A DNA stretch of 64,000 nt, taken from contig CM067076.1 in assembly GCA_033980235.1 (NCBI GenBank), positions 33,824,383 through 33,888,382 of the forward strand, written 5' to 3'. Position numbers and translations under genes: made by a program. Of this stretch, positions 55,101 through 64,000 are shown in pieces; positions within the stretch are counted from its first letter, which is position 1; each line of letters opens with the position of its first letter. The notes beneath the pieces are model-generated. The model was not told the DNA's origin and ran no database searches. It saw only the letters and a program-made list of their open reading frames with translations. The stretch comes from Diadema setosum (lineage: Eukaryota; Echinodermata; Echinoidea; Diadematoida; Diadematidae).

Positions 55101-56628
55101 CAAAATGTAGAAGTTTGGGTTATGAGATAGTACTGTGTCAATTTTCATTTTCGTGGTCATTACATCTATAAGAAATGGATTTTGAAGGGGTTATTTGTAG
55201 GAGTCGGCATTCAGTCTGTTGAGAGTGTTGTAACAGATTGTTGAGCAAAGTACTTCCAGTTATCAGATAATTTAATTGAAATTTGGCAGATGTATGTTAG
55301 CCTTGATATGTGGATGAGACAGACGGGTTCTGAGAGTAGCAGGAAGGGTGTTGGTATTACAACAGAATAATTATTTATAAAGATAGGTAAAGTTGGACTA
55401 GGCCAAAGGTCAAAAGGTCGATGAACATACATTGAAAAACACTATAGTCACAAATTGTAATATGCAAGGAGACATTGCTTGGCCTTTGCCTTGCTAGGTA
55501 TTCATATCACAGACATATTCTTCTGAATGAGGAAGTGCGATTCCATGGTAGTGTTATATTAGAAGCCACGACTGTGTCTTCGTCCTCTAGCATAAGGTTT
55601 GCAGTGAATGCAAGTTACAATATGAGTTTAGCTGCCATTGCAACAAATGCATTATTGCTCAAAGCTGATTGAAGAGTTCTGAACAGGTCGACTTTAATTT
55701 CTGTTGAAGGCCACATGGCCTTGTGGATACAGGCGACTTGTGTTATAAGGATGTCCTCGGGACCGGCAGGTTTCTTTTGTTATTGAAATTTAATTTCTTA
55801 ATTGAACAAATAAAGTATAATAAGCTAGACATATTTGTAGCTAATACTTTTGGGACCTGAAACATTTCTATTTCATTGAAATGCTTGAAGGGGAGTGCAC
55901 TGTACTGTATCACGATGAATATGTTGGTGCATGACTTCATCTCTAGCATATTCCCCCTCCGTTCATGCAGGAAGTCTCTTCTTTTATGACTAATATGCGG
56001 CTCATTTGAACAAAAACCCTAATTGATGGACAGAGATGATCACACATTTGTTTGTGTTAATTGTTTTTTTGTTTTTTTAGACATTGTGTGCCAACTTCAC
56101 GACTACGCCCTGCCAAATCTGCGCAGCAAGTCGGGACAGTACACCACACCCAGCGAAGTGGAGGAGAGCGAGGAGGAACAATCACCGGAAGAGGGGGATG
56201 AGGGTGGCGCCCCTCGAGGAGGAACTACGGAGGAGCGAGTGCCTGAGCAACATCATCACAGTCATCAGGGGAACGGGACTGGAGGCGAGGCCTCAGACTC
56301 CGAAGCAGGAGAGAGGGTTGCTGGGGGAACGGAAGATGACAACTGGAATCCTCCTATGGAGAGGAGGAAAAGGAAGAAGAAAAAGAAAGAAAGAAGAACT
56401 GATCAAGAGGGTCACTCTGAGACATCAGATGATGGAGGCGAGGGAAGCGAGAGCAGTCAAGGACATGTGCATCGAAAGAAAAGAAAGAAAGATAGAACTT
56501 CGGAAGTCGAGATGAGTGTTGAGACCACTGCCACAGAAGAGGCGATGTCCACAGACCATCAAGGTATCCAGGGGGGAATTCACAAAAAGAAGAAAAAGAA
56601 AAGGAAGAAAAGAGAGGACAGTGGGTGA
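46008..56628 (+). CDS. TTF1-like Myb/SANT transcription termination factor, 10 exons
   Basis: The ten exons join in frame to 516 residues. The core has three Myb/SANT-type repeats: about 149-192 (GPQWSQIGKMMGRSGRSLCD), about 196-252 (GLWSERERQKL, then IPWTAVQQKM and QCRSQW) and about 265-322 (RWTSDDSVKLIEKIYKLDVN, then VPSPQKLRLHFHQLK). The last repeat, with LDV-DE-DI-W and SPQ-LR, is what marks TTF1 rather than the related DMTF1. In vertebrates TTF1 binds rDNA terminators, stops RNA polymerase I and blocks replication forks in the nucleolus. The C terminus (335-516) is acidic, then carries three lysine/arginine clusters that look like nuclear or nucleolar signals. The N terminus is acidic and much shorter than in mammals (about 900 residues in all), so an unseen upstream coding exon is possible. 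DMTF1 is the main alternative. Confidence 0.85.
47247..47323 (+). CDS. TTF1-like exon 2 (residues 62-87)
   Basis: Encodes GIVVKEGLWSGMEDKRLKEN. The acceptor is CCCCCAG and the donor GTAATG. A foldback element begins about 13 bases into the following intron. Confidence 0.88.
47337..47734. mobile_element. 398-bp foldback MITE in TTF1-like intron 2
   Basis: GGGTGCGTTCGAGCGCTCTA is inverted at 47712-47734 (GAGAGCGCTCGAACGCACCC). GGTACGGTACGGTAC words occur in both halves. It begins about 13 bases after the exon 2 donor. Confidence 0.8.
48642..48747 (+). CDS. TTF1-like exon 3 (residues 88-123)
   Basis: Encodes KYKIDEPRKIIFPDEYPDSK and continues to YMRL. The acceptor is TAATAG and the donor GTGAGT. 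Confidence 0.88.
49588..49996. mobile_element. TTAA MITE, third copy of the TTAAAGGGATG family
   Basis: The right end ATCATCCCTTTAA and internal GGATATCTCAGCCATTTCAA match the 6.1-kb and 20.9-kb copies. The left TTAA is lost. It lies in TTF1-like intron 3. Confidence 0.7.
50162..50240 (+). CDS. TTF1-like exon 4 (residues 123-149)
   Basis: Encodes SKGIQRPTYNVYIRARKIF and DPLNYLG. The acceptor is TAACAG and the donor GTGAGT. The repeat family uses a similar YNVY-R block before the first Myb repeat. Confidence 0.88.
50665..50801 (+). CDS. TTF1-like exon 5, first Myb repeat (residues 149-195)
   Basis: Encodes FSKDEVKKMKRLARKMGPQW then SQIGKMMGRSGRSLCDRFK, a Myb-type helix-turn-helix. The acceptor is ACCAAAG and the donor GTAACT. 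Confidence 0.93.
51137..51156. repeat. Long G run in TTF1-like intron 5
   Basis: About 20 consecutive G, a quadruplex candidate and a likely length-error site. Confidence 0.85.
51311..51479 (+). CDS. TTF1-like exon 6, second Myb repeat (residues 195-251)
   Basis: Encodes EHGLWSERERQKLIDAVKEE and ends IPWTAVQQKM-KTRNVLQCRSQ. The acceptor is CCACAG and the donor GTTAGT. Confidence 0.93.
51647..51733. mobile_element. GTTGAGGAC MITE remnant
   Basis: CCTGTTGAGGACGAGTTCCG and CAGTCTGTCCTCAACGG are inverted around CCGAGTATACTCGGG. Same family as 63671-63763. Confidence 0.6.
51734..52191. mobile_element. TTAA-type MITE in TTF1-like intron 6
   Basis: AAAGGAAACGCAAACCCAAA and TTTGGGTTTGGGTTTCCTTT are inverted ends. 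The inner arms around ACAACAATATAAAG also pair. Confidence 0.75.
52530..52625 (+). CDS. TTF1-like exon 7 (residues 251-283)
   Basis: Completes QCRSQW with WLFIVSWAAAEY and begins the third repeat with KKRWTSDDSVKLIE. The acceptor is TTTCAG and the donor GTAAGT. Confidence 0.92.
53325..53393 (+). CDS. TTF1-like exon 8 (residues 283-306)
   Basis: Encodes IYKLDVNDEQDIDWLSLLDD, the most TTF1-specific stretch. The acceptor is TTCCAG and the donor GTAAGT. Confidence 0.93.
53876..53914. repeat. AC microsatellite in TTF1-like intron 8
   Basis: CACACA run with CATGCATG interruptions. Confidence 0.85.
54887..54972 (+). CDS. TTF1-like exon 9 (residues 306-335)
   Basis: Encodes VPSPQKLRLHFHQLKVRYIP and DYRFKIYD. 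The acceptor is TGGTCAG and the donor GTGAGT. Confidence 0.92.
55735..55904. mobile_element. pogo/Tigger-like MITE, 5' end decayed
   Basis: GTCCTCGGGACCGGCAG and the right end GGGGAGTGCACTG with TA mark the family. It lies in TTF1-like intron 9. Confidence 0.7.
56081..56628 (+). CDS. TTF1-like exon 10, charged C-terminal tail (residues 335-516)
   Basis: Begins DIVCQLHDYALPNLRSK, then turns low-complexity: acidic blocks (about 358-375) and basic clusters near 429-440, 465-473 and 502-512. It ends in TGA. The acceptor follows a run of T. Downstream, ATTAAA at 57185 is the only polyadenylation-like hexamer I noted, and it is weak evidence. Confidence 0.9.
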
Positions 56629-56983
56629 AGAAACTGTTGCACCTTGGAATCATTTCATGGTTATTCTAAATTGTCAAATATGTACACAACTGAGAAAGAT
56701 GTGTCATCAATTTCTATACAGAATTGTTAAGAACTGTACGGAGCATGCTCATGCCATCAAGAAATCTGTTAAAATACCCATATTGTTGTACAGTTGTATT
56801 ACCATTGACTTTACATGTGAGAAAGAAAATGTATAGATCAAAGCCAGAAAACGACATGTTGAAGGTTGGATGATTGTAAGGGAAGTTTAAACAATGATCT
56901 TAAATTTCTTTTTTTTTTTATTACCCCATAAAGACCAAACCAGACCAAACCAAAACGAGGTTTGGTTGGGAGAGAGTACAAAG

Positions 56984-57153
56984 TATAGTCAACCTCTCAT
57001 AATATCAGCCTCGCGCAAGTCGAAATATTGATTAAGTTGAAGAAAAATTCTATGCTGGATGAGTACATGTATTTTATGTTTATTCTTTTATGTAAGTCAG
57101 AATTCCCGCTCTTCTGGGATTCCTTTCAAGTTATTAGAGGGAGGCTGACTGTA
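56984..57153. mobile_element. TA-flanked MITE, second TIR type
   Basis: TAGTCAACCTCTCATAATAT and TTATTAGAGGGAGGCTGACT are inverted; TA lies at both edges. Confidence 0.65.
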
Positions 57154-57260
57154 TTTCAGGATAGAACCTATTTATGTTTTCCTTATTAAAAATTTGTAAT
57201 ACAGTTTGGTGATGTGACTCCACTGTTGCCTGCATTGTACTAATTCATAGGCTTTATCAT

Positions 57261-57278
57261 TGTGTGTGTGTGTGTGTG
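57261..57278. repeat. GT microsatellite
   Basis: Nine GT units. Confidence 0.85.
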
Positions 57279-57547
57279 TAAAACCTCGGCTAGGAACAGA
57301 AAATCCCACTACACTGGTCCAGTTGTATCATTACTACCTCTGTCATTTTCAGATCCATCCAGATCTTTGTTTTGAAAAAAAAACAAAAACAAAATTCACA
57401 CCATTGACATTTGAACTTTACTACACTTTGGTCGTGCTTTGAGGGGAAATGTCTGAAGTCATAGTCGCGTATACTGTACAGCTGTATGACGGTCTTGTGC
57501 ATACATGATATCATCAGGTCAGGACGTATAGCGGTGTGAGACAATCT

Positions 57548-57705
57548 GGGCCCAGTTTCATATAAAGTTGATATGATAGCAACTCTTGCTGGAATGACAA
57601 TTTTCATAGTAATGACAAGAATCCAGCTTTCTGATTGGCTGTTGCTATTGGAAGTTTCCATTCCAGCAAGAGTTGCTATGCTAACATCTTTTATGAAATG
57701 GGGCC
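57548..57705. mobile_element. GTTTCATATAAAG foldback MITE
   Basis: CAGTTTCATATAAAGTTG and CATCTTTTATGAAATGGG form the ends; AGCAACTCTTGCTGGAATG and its inverse form the arms, around GATTGGCTG. Confidence 0.75.
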
Positions 57706-58311
57706 CTGATGCTGTGGTTGGCTTTCTACTAGGGAATTCCCCATCTTCATACACGCAAACATAATGTACATAAATACAGAATGTGTTACATACACACACA
57801 GCATTATGCAGAACATGTTCGAGCTTTCCACTCACAACACACGCCGGCCATAAACACATAAACCAATCCAGACAATTATGACATGATTGCATGCAAATTA
57901 TTCATTTACAAATTCGAACATCCATTAAGAAACATGTTCTTATTTATTTTATTTTTTTTTCCATTGGCGAAAAACATCTTAGACATAGAGGATGAGCAAT
58001 TCCCTCACACACATTGCCAGGTTACGAGTATTAATTTAAAATGTGGTATGTAGTCCCACATGTGCAAATTGATGTTTTAATGTTTTACTTTTTCATGCCT
58101 ACTGATATAATGAGATATCGGCTATAACGAAGAAAATGACTCAGTCCCGACCTTCTCGTTATATCGAGTTTCCCCTGTAATGTCATTGTCTACCTGACGG
58201 ATGTGTATGGGAGTTTAGGGCAGTTAATTTCATTTATAAATCACTGGTATGAAAGTGGTTTATGGTAGTCTGTGACAAGTCAGCCAATCACAATACACGG
58301 TGTACAATGTA

Positions 58312-58630
58312 AAGGCAGCTCCCATTAAAACAAAGTCCTGGGGTCCATTTCATGAAAGTCCCATGAGAGACTTTTCACTCATAAAACACACTAATATGGG
58401 AGACCTCTTGAAATGGATTTGAAAGTCTCATATAGCTACATATGAGCAATTTTGGCTCGATGTAAAGACTTTTATGTGATGACTTAATGAAATGGACCCC
58501 TGGGGACCAGCAGCTTTCTTTCGCTGTATTCAAACAATCAAAATATACATGTTATAATATTTGGACCTGAATTTTACTTCATTATGACATTTTGTTATAA
58601 GTGTATTTGTTGAAATGGGAGCATCCTATA
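58312..58630. mobile_element. pogo/Tigger-like MITE interrupted by a second MITE
   Basis: The left part CAGCTCCCATTAAAACAAAG and right part ACCAGCAGCTTTCTTTCGCT belong to one family copy. Removing 58342-58503 restores the AGTCCTGGGGACCAGCAG order seen in other copies. Confidence 0.75.
58342..58498. mobile_element. Nested 157-bp MITE with 5-bp CCTGG duplication
   Basis: GGTCCATTTCATGAAAGTC and GACTTAATGAAATGGACC are the ends. CCTGG flanks it on both sides (58337-58341, 58499-58503). It belongs to the GTTTCAT group. Confidence 0.8.
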
Positions 58631-59885
58631 GTACATTTAGTGTATAATGTGGTACTTGTAATACAGTACACTATACTGTACACATACTTCACAAAATTAA
58701 ACCTCCAACATGGAAATGGCTTGTGCTCATGTAACATTATTTTGCTAAGTACATGTACATGTAAAGAGCGCAGGATACATGTTGATGAGTTCCATGTACC
58801 TTACAACATACCTTACATTAAGAGAGATGGACTCAGTAAGGGAACCACACTACACAGGTGTTTTTTTTTTTTTTCTGAGCTGACCTTTTTTCATTTTTTA
58901 TTTATTATTTTTATTATTTTATTTTTGCCAATTGCATTTCACATGCAAGTACACTGTAGTTGTGCAATGACTCGCACTTCTGCAGATCATCTTCTTCTAT
59001 GTGTAGCACAATGTTCTGGTTGATAATTTGCTGACTATTGCTAGTCACCTGGGGTGAACTACGAGGGCTCTGCATCAATTGCCAATTTTCTGATGCAGGC
59101 AGTTTTAACATTGATATGTTTTATAAAATACAATGACTTTAATATCTTGACCTTGTTGAATCACTCACAAATAAATTAATTTTCAATCAATTAGTATCAA
59201 GCACTCAAGATTTTTATTATATGTCCCTATGTGAGCATGCACATTTATGCCTATGAACGTCAATGCTTTTGCAATACAATCATGTACATGTAGTTCTATT
59301 ATGCTCGACAGCATGCACAATCTGTATGATTATAATTTCAAATGCTTCCAGTCAAATGGTGCATCCATCCAAGTGCTTCCATGTATATTTTGATATGTAA
59401 AGAAGTTGATATACACATATTTGATGTACACATACATGTACAGTCAAGACATAATATCAGAGCATGAGAAATTTCTGAAAAAAAGAAATGATGCACATAT
59501 AATGTAGCAGGGAAAGACGTAGCTTGCATTGCTTTGAGGCTCTCTAATGTATAGCATTATGCAGTAATGACTGAAAAGCTGCCTTACTCTTCCCTGTGAG
59601 ATATGCTTGAATTTAGCAATGTTATGACCGTACTACATATACTATCTCGGGCAACTACTGGAAGAGAAATGGCAAATTGCAATGACGTCATAAGAGTATG
59701 CACATTGTTTCAGGAAGGGCATGACCTGAATGCTGTTTTTCAATTAGATTTTAGATTCAGTGGATGCTTCTACTTGTACGTTGTCATCTTAAAGCCATAT
59801 TAAATGACTCACTGAAGTCCAAATTACCTTGGTACTTTTTTAAAAATATGTGTGCGTATGAGTCTGACTTTTTGCAAAGTGAATG

Positions 59886-60072
59886 TACAGTGCACTCCCG
59901 TTATAACGAACACAGTTATAACAAAATTCCGGTTACAATGAAGTCAAAATTCAGGGTGCTACACTGTCCACTCTTTGTATATTTATTGTTTATTTGTTCA
60001 GTTGTAACAAAATTTCGATGTAATGAAAGAAAACTGTAGGTTGAGGACTTCGTTATAACGGAGTCCACTGTA
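59886..60072. mobile_element. pogo/Tigger-like MITE, best-preserved copy
   Basis: TA, CAGTGCACTCCCGTTATAAC at the left and GTTATAACGGAGTCCACTG, TA at the right. Confidence 0.85.
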
Positions 60073-61286
60073 TGTATTAAGACATTCATTTTTACTGAAG
60101 TAATTGAGAACATTATTTGCTGCAAAGTCTTGAACTGACATTTATTGTAATGTACACGTATTGAATCTGTATGTTGCTGCTGTTGCAGTTGACATACACC
60201 ATAGTTCAGTGTAGCAGCATACATGTAACACAGCTTGTTTGCATGAGTCACATGGAACATTTAGACACAAAACAAGCAAACAGTTATTTTCAGGGAGAAA
60301 TATTTTTCAACGTAACAGGCAGACACTTAAAACGAAATAGTTAACTTAATCACTTCATTAATTCATACATGATACACTGCTTTAAAGTGTTTGCAAGCAT
60401 TATACTGAAACACTTCACAAAGTAATACACATGCCCATGAAACTGGATTAGGAGAGCCTTTGAGGAAAGCCTTTGTTAGACACTTCAACTTTTTGTGTGC
60501 ATGTTCATATGCCGGAGTCAGTTGACGGCTTACAAATTTCACATATCATCTTGCTCAACTGCCCACAAACCAATCTATAAATTGCAGTGTGCCACAGTAC
60601 ACAGAAATAAACATCACAGTAATGCTGCTAATTTCTCAACAACTATGCTGTTATGCTATTCTAGCATAAATACTTATAAAAATGAAAAGTAACATGGCTT
60701 TGTATAGAAAAACAATATTTTCCAAAAATGCCTCGGCATTGCAGTCTCAGAATAATGTGGCCTACACGGTGGTTACACTTTGGAAAATAAGGTGTAAAAG
60801 GGACGACATAGCAGAGAGAAACTATTGTAAGTTAGAATGAAATACAAACGTAGTGATCAAAGCAAAGTGATTTCACCAGGCCCACGGAGTTTGCTAAACT
60901 GTTCTGTGTGATTAAAGTTTGATGTGAAGGATTTATTCCGTCTTCCCTCTTCCCATGTTTGGTGTCGATGGACCGTCATTGCTAAATCGTTTCCATCAAG
61001 TACCTCTCCCTCCTTTAAGTGGTCACAAGCAGATAACATGTGAAGATAAAGGAATGCTCACAAGAGGTAAGAGCGAGCATGGTCCGATTAAGTTTTTGCT
61101 TATCCTAGCTATTGTTCAATAACAAGGTAGCAAATCATCCCTCCACACGAAAACCTGATCTACAGCATACATGAGGGGTATGGACCTGTCCCTATGCACT
61201 CACACTGTGTGAACTGCAAGTGTGCATGATAAGGATATACATCATGTGTATTATATTACTGTTCACTCGCACTGTTTTGTTGTTTC
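60073..61286. other. Gene-free stretch
   Basis: No coding frame, RNA gene or clear element that I can support. Confidence 0.5.
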
Positions 61287-61629
61287 TACAGTGCACTCCC
61301 ATTATGTATAACGATCACGGTTATAAAAAAATTCTTCAGGTGTGAGTTTCTTCGATTTGTCTCCCTCTACAAATTAGATTTGATAAGATCGCAACTGCTG
61401 ATCTGTAAATTAACAAACATGTTGGAAAAAAAGGAACCAGCGGGACTTGAACCTGTCATCTACTGCTTTCTTTCCACAAAATTCTCGTTATAATGAAATC
61501 AACATTCAGGTCCTAAAATTGCCATCCATATATCTGTATACACTGTACTATTTGGTTATACATATATTTCATTATAATGAAAGAAAACTGCCGGACCCAA
61601 GGACTTTGTTATAACAGGAGTACACTGTA
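61287..61629. mobile_element. Enlarged pogo/Tigger-like MITE with a tRNA-like insert
   Basis: CAGTGCACTCCCATTATG and AACAGGAGTACACTG are bounded by TA. The extra ~150 bp near 61340-61480 carries, on the minus strand, a B-box phrase GGTTCAAGTCCCGC, so a SINE fragment may have inserted. Confidence 0.7.
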
Positions 61630-62056
61630 CTATGTGAACATCATTAGATACTGCATTTCGATCGTACCTTCAAAGGAGATATACATATGTACAATGAAGA
61701 TACATATGTACAAAGATGTATGTACACAACTTCAAATTAAGAAACCATGATGATAACTGTTCCTGTGATAAGGTATGTACAGAGTATTCATATACATATT
61801 TTCCATATATACAGTCCTTTTACATGCATTTACAATTATTACAGTCTACTGATACATGATACACACTGATGACTGTACAAAGTTCGCAAGCAGCCAAGTC
61901 TGTTCAGTGGGCTTGGTGTACGGATTAGGACGAGTTGGCATTTCCCATGCTCCTTAAAGGGGCAGCTGAGCAGGACTATGATTTCATAGCATCAGTCGTC
62001 CAGGATTGGTCTAAGTGAGAAACATAGGACACAGGAGAGAACGAAAGTGAAAATTA

Positions 62057-62272
62057 CAACAAACGCGGTTATAACATAATTTTGTTACAACAAAGTAAAA
62101 TTGCAGGGACAAATACAATGTATCATTATCTTCTTTATGTATTTGTTTGGCTGTAAAAAAACTTTCATTGTAACGAACCCCCCCCCCCAAAAAAAAAAAA
62201 AACACAAACAAACAAACAAAAACAAAAAACTATCAGTCCCAATGAATTTTTCTATATCAGGAGTTGCCTGTA
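62057..62272. mobile_element. Degenerate pogo/Tigger-like MITE
   Basis: GGTTATAACATAATTTTGTT and TATCAGTCCC...ATCAGGAGTTGCCTGTA recall the family; a C/A homopolymer expansion lies inside. Confidence 0.55.
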
Positions 62273-63670
62273 TGACGAACATTCAATAATTCTTGATTAT
62301 TTTGAATGATGTGACCTAGAAAAGTTCAGACAATAATACACCTGTTCAGCTAGAATGCTGAAAAAAAAATATACCAACACAATTAATGAATATATTGTAC
62401 ACTTTCTTTCAGAATGACAAGCAGTGATTGGTTGATAAGGCAGGAAAAAATTTAATGAGTGCTGGGAGAAGCAGAAAAAAAAAAGACACCACTGACATTG
62501 CTTGCATTACATCCACCACTCGGCCTGGATACAATGCAAGTTTTCTCCCCATGAGGACTATATGTGTACTGAGTGTGACTCTAGGCTAACCCCATCTCTT
62601 GAAATATTGTAGGGTACAAACAACAAATAATGACTGCCATATTATCAGGGTCATAGTGTCAATCCTTCAAAGGCATTGATTCTAACTGACATGCTAGGAC
62701 AAGGAGAATATCCTTGAGAATTAACTCCGGATCAAGGACTTGAATAGTGTTGATCCTCAACTAGTCAATATTTGTAGGTATAAAATGACTACAAACACAA
62801 TGTCATGGACGTAGTCCAAGTAATTGGACTGCATTGCAAAAAAGATTATATTTAAAAAAAGTTATGGCTCACAAATGTTCTAAAAACAGGTTCTGGTACC
62901 AGCCTCTTATATCTCTACTGAATATTACTGCCTGCCACAGTGATTTGTGTAACACGTCCACACTGACATTTCCTCATCTGTGATTGCAAACACTTGGTGA
63001 GTTATACCAGTGAACAATGCAATTCCCTATCTTTATTCAAGGAAGAGGGTTTGCTAGAGAAACATTTCATATTGGCAAGAGATCCTTGGTAGAGCATAAG
63101 ATTTGACCATTTCACACACCACACTCTGTAGCCAGTTTATTGGTATCATATCAACTGCATTTAACATAGCAACCTGAAGTGTAAGACCACTGAACTAAGA
63201 GTTACATTTCACTGTAACCACAGAAGCAAGAGACTTCCTGCTCGGTGCAATGCAATGCAGTCCGCAATGCCTTCATTACTTTGCAAATAATTTCACAGCA
63301 TTGCCAAATCTGGAGATATTCAACTAATGTGACAAAAAGAGTCACTCCCTATTTTCAAAGAAGTCTCATTTTGAACTATGGTATCAAAAGCTGTGTAAAA
63401 GCGCAAGCCACACCAAGGCGTGTAGGCTTGCATACATGTACGTAGGTTGCATATTTTTATTCCTTTCTTCCTTTTTCCTGTAAGACTACTGTCTGAATGT
63501 CCTCATGAAGGAATGGAGGGGGGGGGGGGGGATAAATGATTGAAGGGTTCGCCAAGATGCCATGTACATGTAGTTACATGTGAATATAAAGCCAGTAATG
63601 ATATCTTTGTACCATGTTGTGGAGTTATCATTGGGGTGTGTGGTCATGGTAAAGGCAAGGGGAGGGTGTA
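62273..63670. other. Gene-free stretch
   Basis: Only a G run at 63519-63532 stands out. Confidence 0.5.
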
Positions 63671-63763
63671 TTAACCCGTTGAGGACAGGCTGATATTGCT
63701 ACAACACACATTTCCCATAGACACCTGCCCGAGTATACTCGGGACTCATCCTCAATGGCTTTA
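63671..63763. mobile_element. GTTGAGGAC MITE
   Basis: TTAACCCGTTGAGGACAG and CTCATCCTCAATGG ends, with CCGAGTATACTCGGG between; it shares TTTCCCATAGACACCT inverted with 51647-51733. Confidence 0.6.
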
Positions 63764-63814
63764 GGATTTCCTGGCTGTTTGAAAATAACCATGGAAACAA
63801 AGGACTTGGAAGTT

Positions 63815-63935
63815 GTGGTGAGGGAAAGGGGGAAGGAGGAGGAGAAAAGGGGATAGAAGGAATGGGATAGGGGAAGGGAGGAGAGAGAAGGAAGAGGAAA
63901 AGGTGAAAGGAGAAAGGGAAGGGGGAGAGAAAGGG
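63815..63935. repeat. Polypurine tract
   Basis: About 120 bases almost wholly A and G (GGGGAAGGGAGGAGAGAGAA and similar). It can adopt triplex DNA and gives false poly-P/S/F frames on the minus strand. Confidence 0.9.
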
Positions 63936-64000
63936 GTAAGCAGGGAATATTGCATTGCAATTTGCCATACATCTTCGCACCACTTGCTACACAAACTATC

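Noticed and set aside
56354..56653. Minus-strand S/F-rich frame
   Set aside because: Shadow of the lysine- and glutamate-rich TTF1-like exon 10.
57290..57892. 200-codon minus-strand frame
   Set aside because: Its middle is a foldback MITE and the rest shows no domain or splice context.

Overview
This window is animal nuclear DNA from an intron-rich genome. Genes are sparse and split by GT-AG introns, and the space between them is packed with short non-autonomous transposons, tRNA-derived SINEs and microsatellites. The repeats (TTGACCTTTGACC and GGACn elements, TTAA and TA foldback elements) and the AT-rich composition suggest a marine invertebrate deuterostome. An echinoderm such as a sea urchin is my best guess, but the sequence does not prove it.

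Three protein-coding genes were rebuilt exon by exon, with every junction kept in frame. (1) DONSON, minus strand, 13341 to 4062: ten coding exons, 626 residues, a replication-fork and helicase-assembly protein. (2) A riboflavin transporter of the SLC52A family, minus strand, 30194 to 25631: two coding exons, 483 residues. (3) A TTF1-like Myb/SANT protein, plus strand, 46008 to 56628: ten coding exons, 516 residues, probably the RNA polymerase I terminator-binding factor. The genes are not co-transcribed. DONSON and TTF1 both bear on DNA replication and rDNA biology, but nothing here shows a functional link.

Layout: 1-4 kb holds nested foldback elements and a 433-bp higher-order repeat; 4-13.3 kb is DONSON; 13.3-25.6 kb is gene-free and repeat-dense, with a SINE, a TA-flanked 840-bp element, a near-perfect 180-bp palindrome, a 1.8-kb foldback element built from about sixty 18-bp palindromes, and an inverted minisatellite; 25.6-30.3 kb is SLC52A, with a hAT-like element in its intron; 30.3-46 kb is gene-free, with GC-rich repeats, DR1-like arrays, tandem duplications and a 2.5-kb element carrying CAGATACGTTACC at about 188-bp intervals; 46-56.6 kb is TTF1-like; 56.6-64 kb is gene-free with many pogo/Tigger-like copies.

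The most unusual objects are the palindrome-array foldback element at 21501-23295 (8-bp target-site duplication), the CAGATACGTTACC element at 41.5-44.1 kb and the palindrome at 20168-20347. All exon structures come from splice signals, reading frame and remembered family similarity; no alignment or database search was run.
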